64,000 bases of DNA from an uncultured Draconibacterium sp. (lineage in GTDB: Bacteria > Bacteroidota > Bacteroidia > Bacteroidales > Prolixibacteraceae), in NCBI RefSeq assembly GCF_963677575.1, contig NZ_OY782038.1:1736001-1800000 (forward strand), read 5' to 3'. Below the pieces are notes generated by a model. It saw only the letters and a list, made by a program, of their open reading frames with translations. It was not told where the DNA came from and searched no databases. This document shows, piece after piece, positions 8,076 to 16,128 of this stretch. Every line of letters begins with the position of its first letter. Position 1 is the first letter of the stretch. The translations under genes were made by a program, and so were the position numbers.

Positions 8076-8831
8076 TTATTCACTCGGGATCTCTTTTCCC
8101 AGATATTCGGTAGTAGTGTAAATGGCATTGATAAAAATGTTCTTATTATTTCCGATCACAAACTCGCTTAATCCCACATGCGAGGTGTTACTGGCATTCC
8201 AGTCGTAGGTATACCCCAATTGCGACCAGGGATACTTGTCGTACAATTCGCATGGATAATAACGGCTAATCCGGTTGGCATTTATCCATTCAATGTGAGA
8301 TGAATCGGTATCTGCAGGAAAGCACAATTCACAACGGCTATCGCCAACCTCCGGGTCGGGGCACGGGCGGAATAGGTCGCCGGGTCTCACCCACATTTCA
8401 ACAAAGTAACTATAGACCGAATTGGGAGGCAGGCCAAGCAATTGTTTCAACCGTAGATCGACATCTTCGACCTTTTCGCTTTTCATGCGCCGCAGCAATT
8501 CCGGTGCCGTGGTTACCCATATCGGGTAATCGCCTGTGTTGTAACTGGCCGAATCAAGATAGGGCTCGTAATAAGAGACATTCTGTTTCCATGTAACTAC
8601 CAGCAAATAGGCTTCATCCTGTATGTTTCTCCAGACAAGGTTGTTGTTATCTGACGTAATTGTCACCAGACTGGTACAAATTTTATTGGGAGTCGGCGTC
8701 ATGGCATTCTCGATAGCCAGCTGGTACAATCCCTGCTGATCGGAGGTTTGCCAACGATCCGTTTTAACCGACCGACAAGCTGCCAGATTCAACAGAAAAA
8801 GGAGAAAAACAATAAGTTTACGATTTTTCAT
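8076..8831 (-). CDS. Lipoprotein of unknown function
   Basis: 251 residues with a type II signal peptide: MKNRKLIVFLLFLLNLAAC, lipobox LAAC, lipidated Cys at residue 19. The mature part is Cys-containing (PCPDPEVGDSRCELCF around 155-170) and has no domain I recognise. It would be anchored in the inner or outer membrane facing the periplasm. It is upstream of the IS relics, and the next gene upstream (8894-9400) encodes a membrane protein on the same strand, 62 bp away, so they may be co-transcribed. The function is unknown. Confidence 0.75.
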   Translation of the reverse strand: MKNRKLIVFLLFLLNLAACRSVKTDRWQTSDQQGLYQLAIENAMTPTPNKICTSLVTITSDNNNLVWRNIQDEAYLLVVTWKQNVSYYEPYLDSASYNTGDYPIWVTTAPELLRRMKSEKVEDVDLRLKQLLGLPPNSVYSYFVEMWVRPGDLFRPCPDPEVGDSRCELCFPADTDSSHIEWINANRISRYYPCELYDKYPWSQLGYTYDWNASNTSHVGLSEFVIGNNKNIFINAIYTTTEYLGKEIPSE

Positions 8832-8893
8832 TTTTGATAGGATTGGTTTTCAAAAAGAACTTAACTCTGCAATAAGATACTAAGTAGATTATC

Positions 8894-9400
8894 CTACGAA
8901 GGAAAAACAAGAATATAATAGCCAATAAGCATACATGCAATGGCAATGATTTCTATAGCCCATGTAATATAATACTTTTTCCAGAATAGAACTGCTGCAA
9001 TGGCTATTAGAACTGCTGCTGATATTGTGATATAGGCCATAGAGTAATCGACCCAAAAACCGATAAGTATGATTGCAAATCCTAACAAGGCACCAAACAT
9101 ATGAAATTTCAGAACCGTTTTATTTTTAATATTACTCATAAAACCAACGCCGGCTAAAAGCCAGGCTCCTAGATTCGAGAGGATGAAACTTTCGGGTTTG
9201 AGAGTAAGATTAATGACAGAAATGGTACCACAGCTATATAATAGAAATGCGACAAAGAGCCAAACTGGCACATTGTAAAAAGTCATTGATATTGATTTTG
9301 GGAGCTGTTCTGTTTGTTTAAGACACCTTTTCGTACTGATGATAAGGTAAACAACAAAGAAAACTGTTGCTGATAATAATAGTGGTAATAATAATTTCAT
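8894..9400 (-). CDS. Small multi-pass membrane protein of unknown function
   Basis: 168 residues with about six hydrophobic segments: the N-terminal LLLPLLLSATVFFVVYLI, then roughly 46-66, 75-90, 100-118, 122-140 and 146-166. Loops are short and there are no recognisable catalytic motifs. The protein would be in the inner membrane. It lies upstream of the lipoprotein gene at 8076-8831, in the same orientation. I do not recognise the family. Confidence 0.65.
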   Translation of the reverse strand: MKLLLPLLLSATVFFVVYLIISTKRCLKQTEQLPKSISMTFYNVPVWLFVAFLLYSCGTISVINLTLKPESFILSNLGAWLLAGVGFMSNIKNKTVLKFHMFGALLGFAIILIGFWVDYSMAYITISAAVLIAIAAVLFWKKYYITWAIEIIAIACMLIGYYILVFPS

Positions 9401-9518
9401 TGGTTTATATTTAAAGTTTTTGTCGTTTCATGAAACTGGCATGAAGTGTAATTATTCCCTTTGTGTAAAAATTTAATTTACATGTTCGTTTCATTGGGAT
9501 TATGAAGATTATTGTTTC

Positions 9519-9617
9519 TTAAGGAAATATGATGCCGATAGCCATCCATGTTGCCTGAAACATTATTGCCACACGATCAAACTTTTGCGGCAGCAGTGCT
9601 ACTCTCTCCTTGTTACA
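9519..9617 (-). pseudogene. Probable transposase C-terminal fragment
   Basis: The minus strand reads CNKERVALLPQKFDRVA then IMFQATWMAIGIIFP and a stop. The style matches the C-termini of DDE transposases, but I cannot assign the family. The frame is open only for this short stretch, in an otherwise gene-free 310-bp spacer between 9401 and 9710, so it is a relic. Confidence 0.4.
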
Positions 9618-9710
9618 GGCGAAATACTGTTAACCTCTTGTTGTAAACAACGGGAAGAGGTTTTAACCTTATCCAAAGTCTATAACTTTGGATAAGGTGT
9701 GAGATGTGAT

Positions 9711-10442
9711 TTATATTCCTAAAGTTGTACAAATGTGTTCCAAATCAGAAGAATTAAGGGAAGGGTATTCCCAAATGAACAATCCGCCAATGCTATGGCT
9801 GGTTACCTGATTCAGAAAGTAATCGAGGTTTTCCTGTGTTAGTCCTGCCGGAGTGAGCGCCAGAATTACCTTTGAAGCATCAACCCCCAGTGAGATGGTT
9901 TTTTCAATAGCCTGCCCTACATTGTCTTTAATGTCGGCCATCGACCACATAGCACCGGCATAACACATTAGAATAAACCGGTCGACGTTGCCTGCTGCGG
10001 CCAGCTTCTTGATATTGCTGTCTTCTGTGCCTTCGTGGTTAAACGACCAGCCCGCCAGAAAGGTGTAACTGGTTTCTTTTCCCTGACTTTTTAGCTGCTG
10101 CATTAGCAGGGCAATATTGTCGATATTCATTTCTGATTCGTTATCAACATCAACCCCTGCCCAGTTTTGTGAATTTGTTACATCGATAATCGCTTTGATT
10201 TCAGGTTCGCTTGCAGGCGTTCCTTTTGGAAAACCTCCAGCACCTCCATAAGTCCACAATACTTTACAGCCTCCTTGTTGCGGTACGACTGTTTTTGCCG
10301 GGCTCCATCCCGGCTGAGCCTTTGTACCTGATGTTAATGCCGGGAAATTGGTGATCATCCCATACATGGCATAGGAAAATGACTTCGGTGGTGCTGCATC
10401 TAAATGCTGGGTCCATCCACCAATAATAAATTTGTCTTTCAT
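9711..10442 (-). CDS. GH18-like (chitinase-fold) protein without signal peptide
   Basis: 243 residues. The sequence follows GH18 TIM-barrel logic: IIGGWTQHLD at strand 1, SYAMYGMITN at strand 2, VLWTYGGAGGFPKG at strand 3, WAGVDVDNESEM containing D-x-D-x-E at strand 4, then FILMCYAGAMWSM and GGLFIWEYPS. The catalytic Glu of the DxDxE motif is present. At 243 residues it is short for a chitinase and lacks a signal peptide, so it may be a cytoplasmic glycan-binding or hydrolytic protein, or one exported by a non-Sec route. It stands alone with over 300 bp of spacer on each side. Confidence 0.65.
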   Translation of the reverse strand: MKDKFIIGGWTQHLDAAPPKSFSYAMYGMITNFPALTSGTKAQPGWSPAKTVVPQQGGCKVLWTYGGAGGFPKGTPASEPEIKAIIDVTNSQNWAGVDVDNESEMNIDNIALLMQQLKSQGKETSYTFLAGWSFNHEGTEDSNIKKLAAAGNVDRFILMCYAGAMWSMADIKDNVGQAIEKTISLGVDASKVILALTPAGLTQENLDYFLNQVTSHSIGGLFIWEYPSLNSSDLEHICTTLGI

Positions 10443-10779
10443 TTTTTTGTTTTTTTATGGTTAGTACTTAAAAGAAAAAAGATTTTGACAATAGATCCAG
10501 ATCTACTATTGTACACATAAGGTAATGTTGTTAAAATTGGTTTCAGGTTAATGTACCTAGAATACTATACTTTACTCGTAAACAGGCGCGTAAATTTACA
10601 TACGGAGGGAGTGAGATCAATCCGAATTCGTTGAGATTCTTCCTCCTTTGTCGTCAGAATGACACCTGCTCAGTTGTTGTCATCATTTTATTGTACCCAA
10701 TTATTTTGGGTGAAGCCTCGGAATGACAGGCCGTTATGTTAGATGTCAATTCTGATTGGATTTCACTGGCTTCAGTGGT
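10443..10779. repeat. Intergenic spacer with degenerate repeat (about 10600-10735)
   Basis: There is no gene here. The stretch from about 10600 to 10735 resembles a decayed copy of the dispersed Bacteroidota element built from GTCAxxCTGA and GGAATGACAG-type arms: it has GTCAGAATGACACCTG and, later, GGAATGACAGGCCG. The rest is AT-rich. Confidence 0.35.
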
Positions 10780-11775
10780 TCACTTAAAATTTAGTTCTTT
10801 TAGCTGCTGGACATAGTAATTATAAAACGCATCTACGTTAATGGTGGTTGCAATTTGGATCGACGATTCCAATGTTGATGCTTCTGGAATAAATTCAACA
10901 GTCATGGTGCCTTGTTTTACCGGATCAGGAGATGTATCAACTTTAACAAACGCTTTTTTAAAAGAATAGAGATCAGGATCACCCAGAAATGCGGTGGCTG
11001 CTGTGTCCCAGAAACTGAATCCATACTGGAAGGCTACCAATGCGTACATTTGTGCGGCCAAATCTAAAGCTGGAAACTTGTTGCTATCCGGCAAAAAATG
11101 CTTTCGGATAATTTCGCCTGATAAGATAACGTTGTTGGTTACGTTAAGCGGAAACATTTTAAGTTGAATACCGGAGCTTAAAACGGCTTGGGTTGCTTCC
11201 GGATCCCAGTAAACGTTCCATTCTGCATCGGGATTGGCTCCCGGAGCTATTCCGGTGTCAATATTCCCAGCCGGGGTTTCTTCTGTAATATAGACTCCAC
11301 CCATCCAAACAATCTCGGATATTTTAGCTGTAAAGCCGGGATCGTTCTTGATGGCAATGGCAATATCGGTTACCGGGGAAAGGCACAGCAAAGTTACAGG
11401 CACATTGTTGTTTTCGCGATAAACCTTGTCAACCATAGCCTCCAGCGGAAAATTCATTTGAGGTTCCGGAACCACAACATTCTCTTGGTATTGATTGACA
11501 ATTGGGAAAAGATCGACCATTAAAGAATATTGGCGATACGTCCATGGAAACGGGTTCCAGCCCCGCACTCCAGATACAGCAACCGGAACATCTTTGATAC
11601 TAATCAGGTCGAGAAGTTTACTACACACTTTTGCCGTTACATACCCCTGGCAATCGGCATTAAGAACCATGATTCCTTTTATGGCAATATTGGGCATGGA
11701 GGCCGCAAATAAAATCGACATCAATTCGTCTGTGGCACCATCGTGAATAATAATTGTGTTTCTGATTTGTTTCAT
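10780..11775 (-). CDS. Nucleoside hydrolase (IU-NH family)-like protein
   Basis: 331 residues, no signal peptide. The family N-terminal metal-binding motif DxDPGxDDAxA appears in altered form as IIIHDGATDELMSILFA, keeping two acidic positions. The central SPVTDIAIAIKNDP, the VWMGG strand, and the late FWDTAATAFLGDPDL (equivalent to the HDxxAxxxxxxP motif, with Trp instead of His) also fit. Members cleave the N-glycosidic bond of ribonucleosides using a bound calcium. The Trp-for-His change may alter specificity or activity. It is one of two nucleoside-directed proteins in this cluster (with 15134-16117). Confidence 0.75.
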   Translation of the reverse strand: MKQIRNTIIIHDGATDELMSILFAASMPNIAIKGIMVLNADCQGYVTAKVCSKLLDLISIKDVPVAVSGVRGWNPFPWTYRQYSLMVDLFPIVNQYQENVVVPEPQMNFPLEAMVDKVYRENNNVPVTLLCLSPVTDIAIAIKNDPGFTAKISEIVWMGGVYITEETPAGNIDTGIAPGANPDAEWNVYWDPEATQAVLSSGIQLKMFPLNVTNNVILSGEIIRKHFLPDSNKFPALDLAAQMYALVAFQYGFSFWDTAATAFLGDPDLYSFKKAFVKVDTSPDPVKQGTMTVEFIPEASTLESSIQIATTINVDAFYNYYVQQLKELNFK

Positions 11776-11837
11776 TTTTCTATATTTTTAGATTATGATA
11801 ATTTTTACGGTTATCCTGATCATTCTTAATAACTGAT

Positions 11838-11885
11838 AACAATTAGGCTAAAAAGCGTTTTAACGGCTCTTAAGTTTTGTTATGA
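11838..11885. repeat. Degenerate copy of the ATAACAA...TTGTTAT palindromic element
   Basis: ATAACAATTAGGCTAAAAAG at the left and TTAAGTTTTGTTATGAG at the right form an imperfect palindrome between genes, related to the near-perfect copy at 19966-20012. It is downstream of the gene at 11927-13462 on the minus strand, so it may act as its transcript end. Confidence 0.45.
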
Positions 11886-11926
11886 GTTTGTTCTACAATC
11901 GAGTATCTCGATATCTGGTATTTTCA

Positions 11927-13462
11927 TTATATATTGGGCGATTTCGATTTTCCAGAAATCTGGAGATAGTTAGGAGATGCGACCTTGTTTACATGCATGT
12001 TTGGAATAGATAACTGTAAACCGTTTGTGAAAAGTCCCTCGAAGTCCTCTAAAGCTTCTTTAACAGCTTTTTTGATATACTTACAGGTAGTTCCACCGCT
12101 ACAACTATCAATCTTTTTACTAAAATTTAATTTTAGCTTGCCTTCGGATTGCGTAAATGAAACATACAGCTTGATATGGTAAGTATGCCAAGTACCAATT
12201 ATAATTTCAGTATACCTAAGATCAAACTCTATTTTCAATTGGCTATCACTTTCGAACAAACATTTGATCCCTCCCTTATCTATCTTGACGCTTGCACCGC
12301 AGTCATATTTAGTTTTTACAGAATCACTGTTATTGGTTAACAAAATAGGGAAAGTGCCGTTTTCAAGTTCTAAAAAGGCGTCCTCTACGAACAAGTCAGA
12401 ATTATTCAAAACCTGATATAGATTTTGTTTCAGATAATCCATAATTAACCAATTGGACAGCACTATAGATGAATTATTGTCTGACGAATTATAGATTACA
12501 TTTGTTGAAAGCATGTAGGTTCCTACATGTCCTTGGAGGCCAACAAGAATTGTAAAGAAACTTAGGCTTGGATCCTCACTATTTTCAACAAAAGCAAATC
12601 TAATAGTGCTCTCATCTAATGAAAGGTGAAGGCCAAAATTGAATGGGATAATAATCGGTTTGACGTTTTGAAAAGCCTTGTTCACTAATTCAAGAACAAT
12701 TTTTTCAAGTTTCTTCGTAGGAATTTCTTTCCCTATAGCGGTAACTTTCAATTCTGAAAGATCAACATTACTAAGTATGTCGCCACTAACATCGATACTA
12801 AATGTATTGGATGTGTCGCCAGAATTTTCAATTGACCCTTTTATGGCATCCAAATTCACTGTAAGCCTACAATCACCATCAACTTTTACGATCTGATTAA
12901 TTGTTCCATCCATGTGAATTTTCAGTTGCAACACTTCTTGCTTGCCGATGGTTCCCCCCGTAATTTCAGGAAAACCAAGGTTTACTCCTTTAATTTCGTG
13001 AGGCAGCTTATTACCGTTGTATAGAGCCATTAGCTTTTTGTTTACAGCATCTTTTTGATAGGCATTTACAATATCCCATCCAGAAGTAACCGAAACCTTA
13101 TTGTCAATCACTACGTCGATGCGCCTTAAGTCTTTGTCTCCAGGGGAGTCTCTATATCCTTTCGCCTCCATCATAATGTCGTTTTGCAAAGGTGTTACTA
13201 CAAGATTCTTAGATTTTTGTGGATCTTTGATAGACTTTATTTTGAGTTCTCCCAGTACGTCACTTGCGCAAACTAGATTTATGTCCAATTCGCCCTCATG
13301 ACCTGTTTTGGCTGTTACCTTATATGTTTTCTCTTCTCCTACTGGTATTACTTTTCCATCAATAGTATCTCCATCTTTTTTGACCCAATAGTCTCTCGTT
13401 ACATCAGTAATAATTTTCTGATTTGTACGATTCTTGATTGTTACATTCGCTGAACTTGACAT
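11927..13462 (-). CDS. P-47/OrfX-like TULIP-fold protein
   Basis: 511 residues, no signal peptide. Residues 1-110 look like a beta-sandwich lead domain (VTIKNRTNQKIITDVTRDYW). At about 125-150 VTSGWDIVNAYQKDAVNKKL matches the start of clostridial P-47 proteins (GWDxVxxxxxxxVNxxL). The following 350 residues alternate long amphipathic strands and helices as expected of TULIP lipid-binding-like folds (LDAIKGSIENSG, FGLHLSLDESTIRFAF, YLKQNLYQVLNNS). P-47 and OrfX proteins accompany botulinum-type and insecticidal toxin clusters. Here the genetic context is an accessory cluster with decayed injection-system fragments. The assignment rests on the GWD...VN motif and overall architecture, so it is moderate. 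Confidence 0.55.
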   Translation of the reverse strand: MSSSANVTIKNRTNQKIITDVTRDYWVKKDGDTIDGKVIPVGEEKTYKVTAKTGHEGELDINLVCASDVLGELKIKSIKDPQKSKNLVVTPLQNDIMMEAKGYRDSPGDKDLRRIDVVIDNKVSVTSGWDIVNAYQKDAVNKKLMALYNGNKLPHEIKGVNLGFPEITGGTIGKQEVLQLKIHMDGTINQIVKVDGDCRLTVNLDAIKGSIENSGDTSNTFSIDVSGDILSNVDLSELKVTAIGKEIPTKKLEKIVLELVNKAFQNVKPIIIPFNFGLHLSLDESTIRFAFVENSEDPSLSFFTILVGLQGHVGTYMLSTNVIYNSSDNNSSIVLSNWLIMDYLKQNLYQVLNNSDLFVEDAFLELENGTFPILLTNNSDSVKTKYDCGASVKIDKGGIKCLFESDSQLKIEFDLRYTEIIIGTWHTYHIKLYVSFTQSEGKLKLNFSKKIDSCSGGTTCKYIKKAVKEALEDFEGLFTNGLQLSIPNMHVNKVASPNYLQISGKSKSPNI

Positions 13463-13516
13463 AGTATTTCTTTTTTATTTATTTTCATGTTGTGGGATCT
13501 TTTTCATTGCCTACAT

Positions 13517-13536
13517 GCCACTATATTCATAGTGGC
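13517..13536. repeat. GCCACTA/TAGTGGC hairpin
   Basis: A 7-bp stem with a 6-base loop, followed by a T run on the plus strand. Similar hairpins with the same arms lie at 20604-20623 and 20864-20883, each preceded by CAT. They sit upstream of minus-strand genes and may be terminators of lost plus-strand units or 5'-leader structures. Confidence 0.5.
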
Positions 13537-13548
13537 TTTTTATCTTCA

Positions 13549-13650
13549 TTATCCCGTTTAATTACACCTCCAGCTCCTCAGTCCCATTTTGGATGAATGA
13601 GCCACAGTTCATTTTATAAGTGCACCTGCACCAGGCAGGATGATCGTTTC
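13549..13650. repeat. About 100-bp intergenic repeat, copy 1
   Basis: Shares CTCC(A/G)GCTCCTCAGTCCC, then (A/G)AGCCACAGTTxATT and GTGCACCTGCACxxGGCAGGA with copies at 21437-21540 and 22020-22116. It lies about 90 bp upstream of the P-47-like gene start. The three copies are about 75-80% alike by eye. Confidence 0.65.
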
Positions 13651-13718
13651 CCCGAAATTCCCTAAAGGAGACTTCTATTTCCGTTATTGAAATATGCATA
13701 TAGCAAGTATCTTTCATA

Positions 13719-14771
13719 TTAATTCACAAACAATGAATCCTTCACAAAGCACTCGCTCATATTGGCCAGATGCCAATTATGGGCTGCCATTATTGAGTCG
13801 AATATAGATTGGTTCCAATTGGATGTTATTGCCGGATTGTTCCAGTTATCGGTAACCTTTTTTGTTGTTTTATAAGCGGTATATTCGGCCTCCCAATCGC
13901 CAGAGTCGTGGTTGATTAATACACACAAACTTTTGTGCGGATTAGTTGAAGTGATTGAGAACATGTCGAAATCGTCAACGGTATTACCAAACGCAATGAG
14001 AGGTATTTGTCCTATACGATTATATATATTAATAGCCTTACCCGACGATACATTGGCTAAAAGTGAATACTTTGTATTATAGAATACAGGTCCTGCACCA
14101 TCCACATGTGTTATGGTTTCATATTCCTGCAATGAACCAATAATCTGTGACAGTGGTAAATTCTGTAGAACTGGAATATTTTTTACAATACCACGAATAA
14201 AAGTTTGTGACGAACCAGAAACGATATACACTTCAAATTCATGATCGATTAAATACTGAATTACCTCCAACATTGGCTGGTAAAACAACTGGCAAAGCGT
14301 TCTAGTTTGCGGATTATTTTCAGGAATACAGTTGTTATTAATGATCTTTGAATAACTAGTTGACATGGATAAAATTGAATCTGTGGTAATCGATGTTGGT
14401 ACATAACCACCAATTTTAGTGATCACTTCATCCTGTAACTGGTGTTCGTTTACATCACAGTTAATGGTAGAATCGAGCCCCCATAAACTAGTTACATACA
14501 ATTGCATTGAAATGGGACGTTCACAAGCAATGGTACCATCCATGTCGAATACAGCAATTCTGTCTTTAGACTCTACATAATCAGCCCCCGGAGTAGTTGC
14601 TTTTTGAACGAAATCAATAAAGGTATCGATACAAAACGAAGCCTCGTCACAATTGCTTTGCCACGAATCGAGAGTTTCTACTATTTTAACAGTTTTATCT
14701 GCTTGTTGAATTTGGCAACTCGTAGCTAGAAAAACAGCCAAGATGAATAGAGTATTAGGTAAAGTTTCCAT
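13719..14771 (-). CDS. HAD-family phosphatase, lipoprotein
   Basis: 350 residues. The N-terminus FILAVFLATSCQIQQ is a lipoprotein signal with Cys at residue 19. HAD motif I is IAVFDMDGTIACERP (nucleophile and acid Asp both present), motif II is EVYIVSGSSQTFIRG, a Lys comes in KYSLLANVSSGKAINIY, and motif IV is LIAFGNTVDDFDMF. It thus has a full catalytic set and resembles the phosphoserine-phosphatase-like class with a C1-type cap. Expected location is the periplasm or membrane surface, hydrolysing small phosphomonoesters. It stands alone with spacers of 256 and 362 bp either side. Confidence 0.8.
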   Translation of the reverse strand: METLPNTLFILAVFLATSCQIQQADKTVKIVETLDSWQSNCDEASFCIDTFIDFVQKATTPGADYVESKDRIAVFDMDGTIACERPISMQLYVTSLWGLDSTINCDVNEHQLQDEVITKIGGYVPTSITTDSILSMSTSYSKIINNNCIPENNPQTRTLCQLFYQPMLEVIQYLIDHEFEVYIVSGSSQTFIRGIVKNIPVLQNLPLSQIIGSLQEYETITHVDGAGPVFYNTKYSLLANVSSGKAINIYNRIGQIPLIAFGNTVDDFDMFSITSTNPHKSLCVLINHDSGDWEAEYTAYKTTKKVTDNWNNPAITSNWNQSIFDSIMAAHNWHLANMSECFVKDSLFVN

Positions 14772-15133
14772 TTTAATTGGTTTTTAAATTATTTAAAAGG
14801 AAATAATGAATGTCCGTTAAGAGTCATTCAACACAGCAGCTCACCCAGAATAGATTCCAAAACAAAATATCTATTCTTATAGAGCGGATTAAATTCGATT
14901 GCTAACGGTTGATTTCAAATATTTTGAGCAAAAACATAATTAACTGATATATAAGATTATAACTTTTTATATTTTTACCGTTAGTCAAGATAATTAGTAC
15001 GTCACCCTGAATTTATTTCAGGGTCTTCATGCCAAATTGCTGACTTTGAGTAATGGAAGATGCTGAAACGAGTTCAGCATGACGTTCTAATAATGATTAT
15101 GACACAATACGAATATTCAAAAAAGGAAATTTA
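14772..15133. repeat. Spacer holding a dispersed REP-like element (15000-15084)
   Basis: No gene in the spacer. GTCACCCTGAATTTATTTCA begins an element with two stem-loops: CCCTGAA/TTCAGGG (15005-15023) and TGCTGAA/TTCAGCA (15061-15079), ending in TGACG. Elements of this form are widespread between genes in Bacteroidota. Confidence 0.65.
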
Positions 15134-16117
15134 TCATTCGTTTATATAGATTGAAATAATACAGGCCAAAGCAACTCCGGCATTTTGTGCACAGGTAACA
15201 TTTTGTGCATAAACGGTAGGATCAACATCGCTAGAGAACTTCGTATATCGATCGGTTATACCACTGATAAAAATAAACGGCGGTTTTTCTTGATTCAGAT
15301 AATCTTTGGCAGCCAAGTAGATTAAACAGTGCGTAGTTTCTAACGACATTCCATTTTGATTGCCCGGATAATGAGCGAAAAAATCCTCACCTGTTTCGTT
15401 ATCTTTCTCTGTGTATTTTGTGTAATCGGTTACGTTAACATCACCAAGTGCAATAAAATTCTTGTTCACATAAAAATGCTGATTCACGGGAGAAGGATTA
15501 TTGGGCGGACACAATAAAAGTGTTTCGTAAGCACTTAAGTCTTTGTTCTGCAATTTTTCAATAAAGTTATTTGAACCCGATGGTAGTATCTCACTCCAAC
15601 ATTCACATTTAAAATGACTGTCTGATGAACTATCGTAACCGTCGTGAAGAAACACATTGCTTCCAATCACTACCGACCCATTAATGTTGTCGGTAGTTAG
15701 AGGTGGATCTAAGGTAAGACTTGGCCCAGCAGAAGCAGTTCCTACCGCAATTACTTGCTCTATTTTGCAATCAATTTGCTTGTACTTGTAGGCGAAAATA
15801 ATTGGAAGTAGCTTCATTTTTTCTTCCGAACTCGATTGTTTATCTGCATCGCTATTGCTCAGCAAGTCGGAAATGCACCAAACTTCTATAATTCTTTTAT
15901 CAGTTTCGTATACTATTCGTGGCACTGAATCGTCTGCTTTTGCAGGTTTTACCGGACCAAACGATGGATATGTGATTAAATTTTGAGTATTGGGCACATC
16001 TAAATCGATACTGCATTGACCATTATCGTTGATGTATTTATTAGTTAATACCCAACAAACGGGATCGCATTCCCAATATTTGTTAACAACGGCTATAATT
16101 CTGTTTTTTTGTGTCAT
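15134..16117 (-). CDS. Nucleoside phosphorylase/nucleosidase-like protein
   Basis: 327 residues, no signal peptide. The phosphorylase (PNP_UDP) fold is indicated by IEQVIAVGTASAGPS (phosphate/ribose loop), NGMSLETTHCLIYLA (ribose-contacting strand, usually MExxA), PPFIFISGITDR (equivalent to the ISDxAD loop) and the final helix NAGVALACIISIYI. The catalytic Asp of ISDxAD is kept as ITD. The long middle insert makes it larger than MTA/SAH nucleosidases (about 230). It lies 11 bp downstream of PSD-like paralogue C and is probably co-transcribed with it. The substrate cannot be told from sequence. Confidence 0.6.
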   Translation of the reverse strand: MTQKNRIIAVVNKYWECDPVCWVLTNKYINDNGQCSIDLDVPNTQNLITYPSFGPVKPAKADDSVPRIVYETDKRIIEVWCISDLLSNSDADKQSSSEEKMKLLPIIFAYKYKQIDCKIEQVIAVGTASAGPSLTLDPPLTTDNINGSVVIGSNVFLHDGYDSSSDSHFKCECWSEILPSGSNNFIEKLQNKDLSAYETLLLCPPNNPSPVNQHFYVNKNFIALGDVNVTDYTKYTEKDNETGEDFFAHYPGNQNGMSLETTHCLIYLAAKDYLNQEKPPFIFISGITDRYTKFSSDVDPTVYAQNVTCAQNAGVALACIISIYINE

Positions 16118-16128
16118 GATAATTCGTT

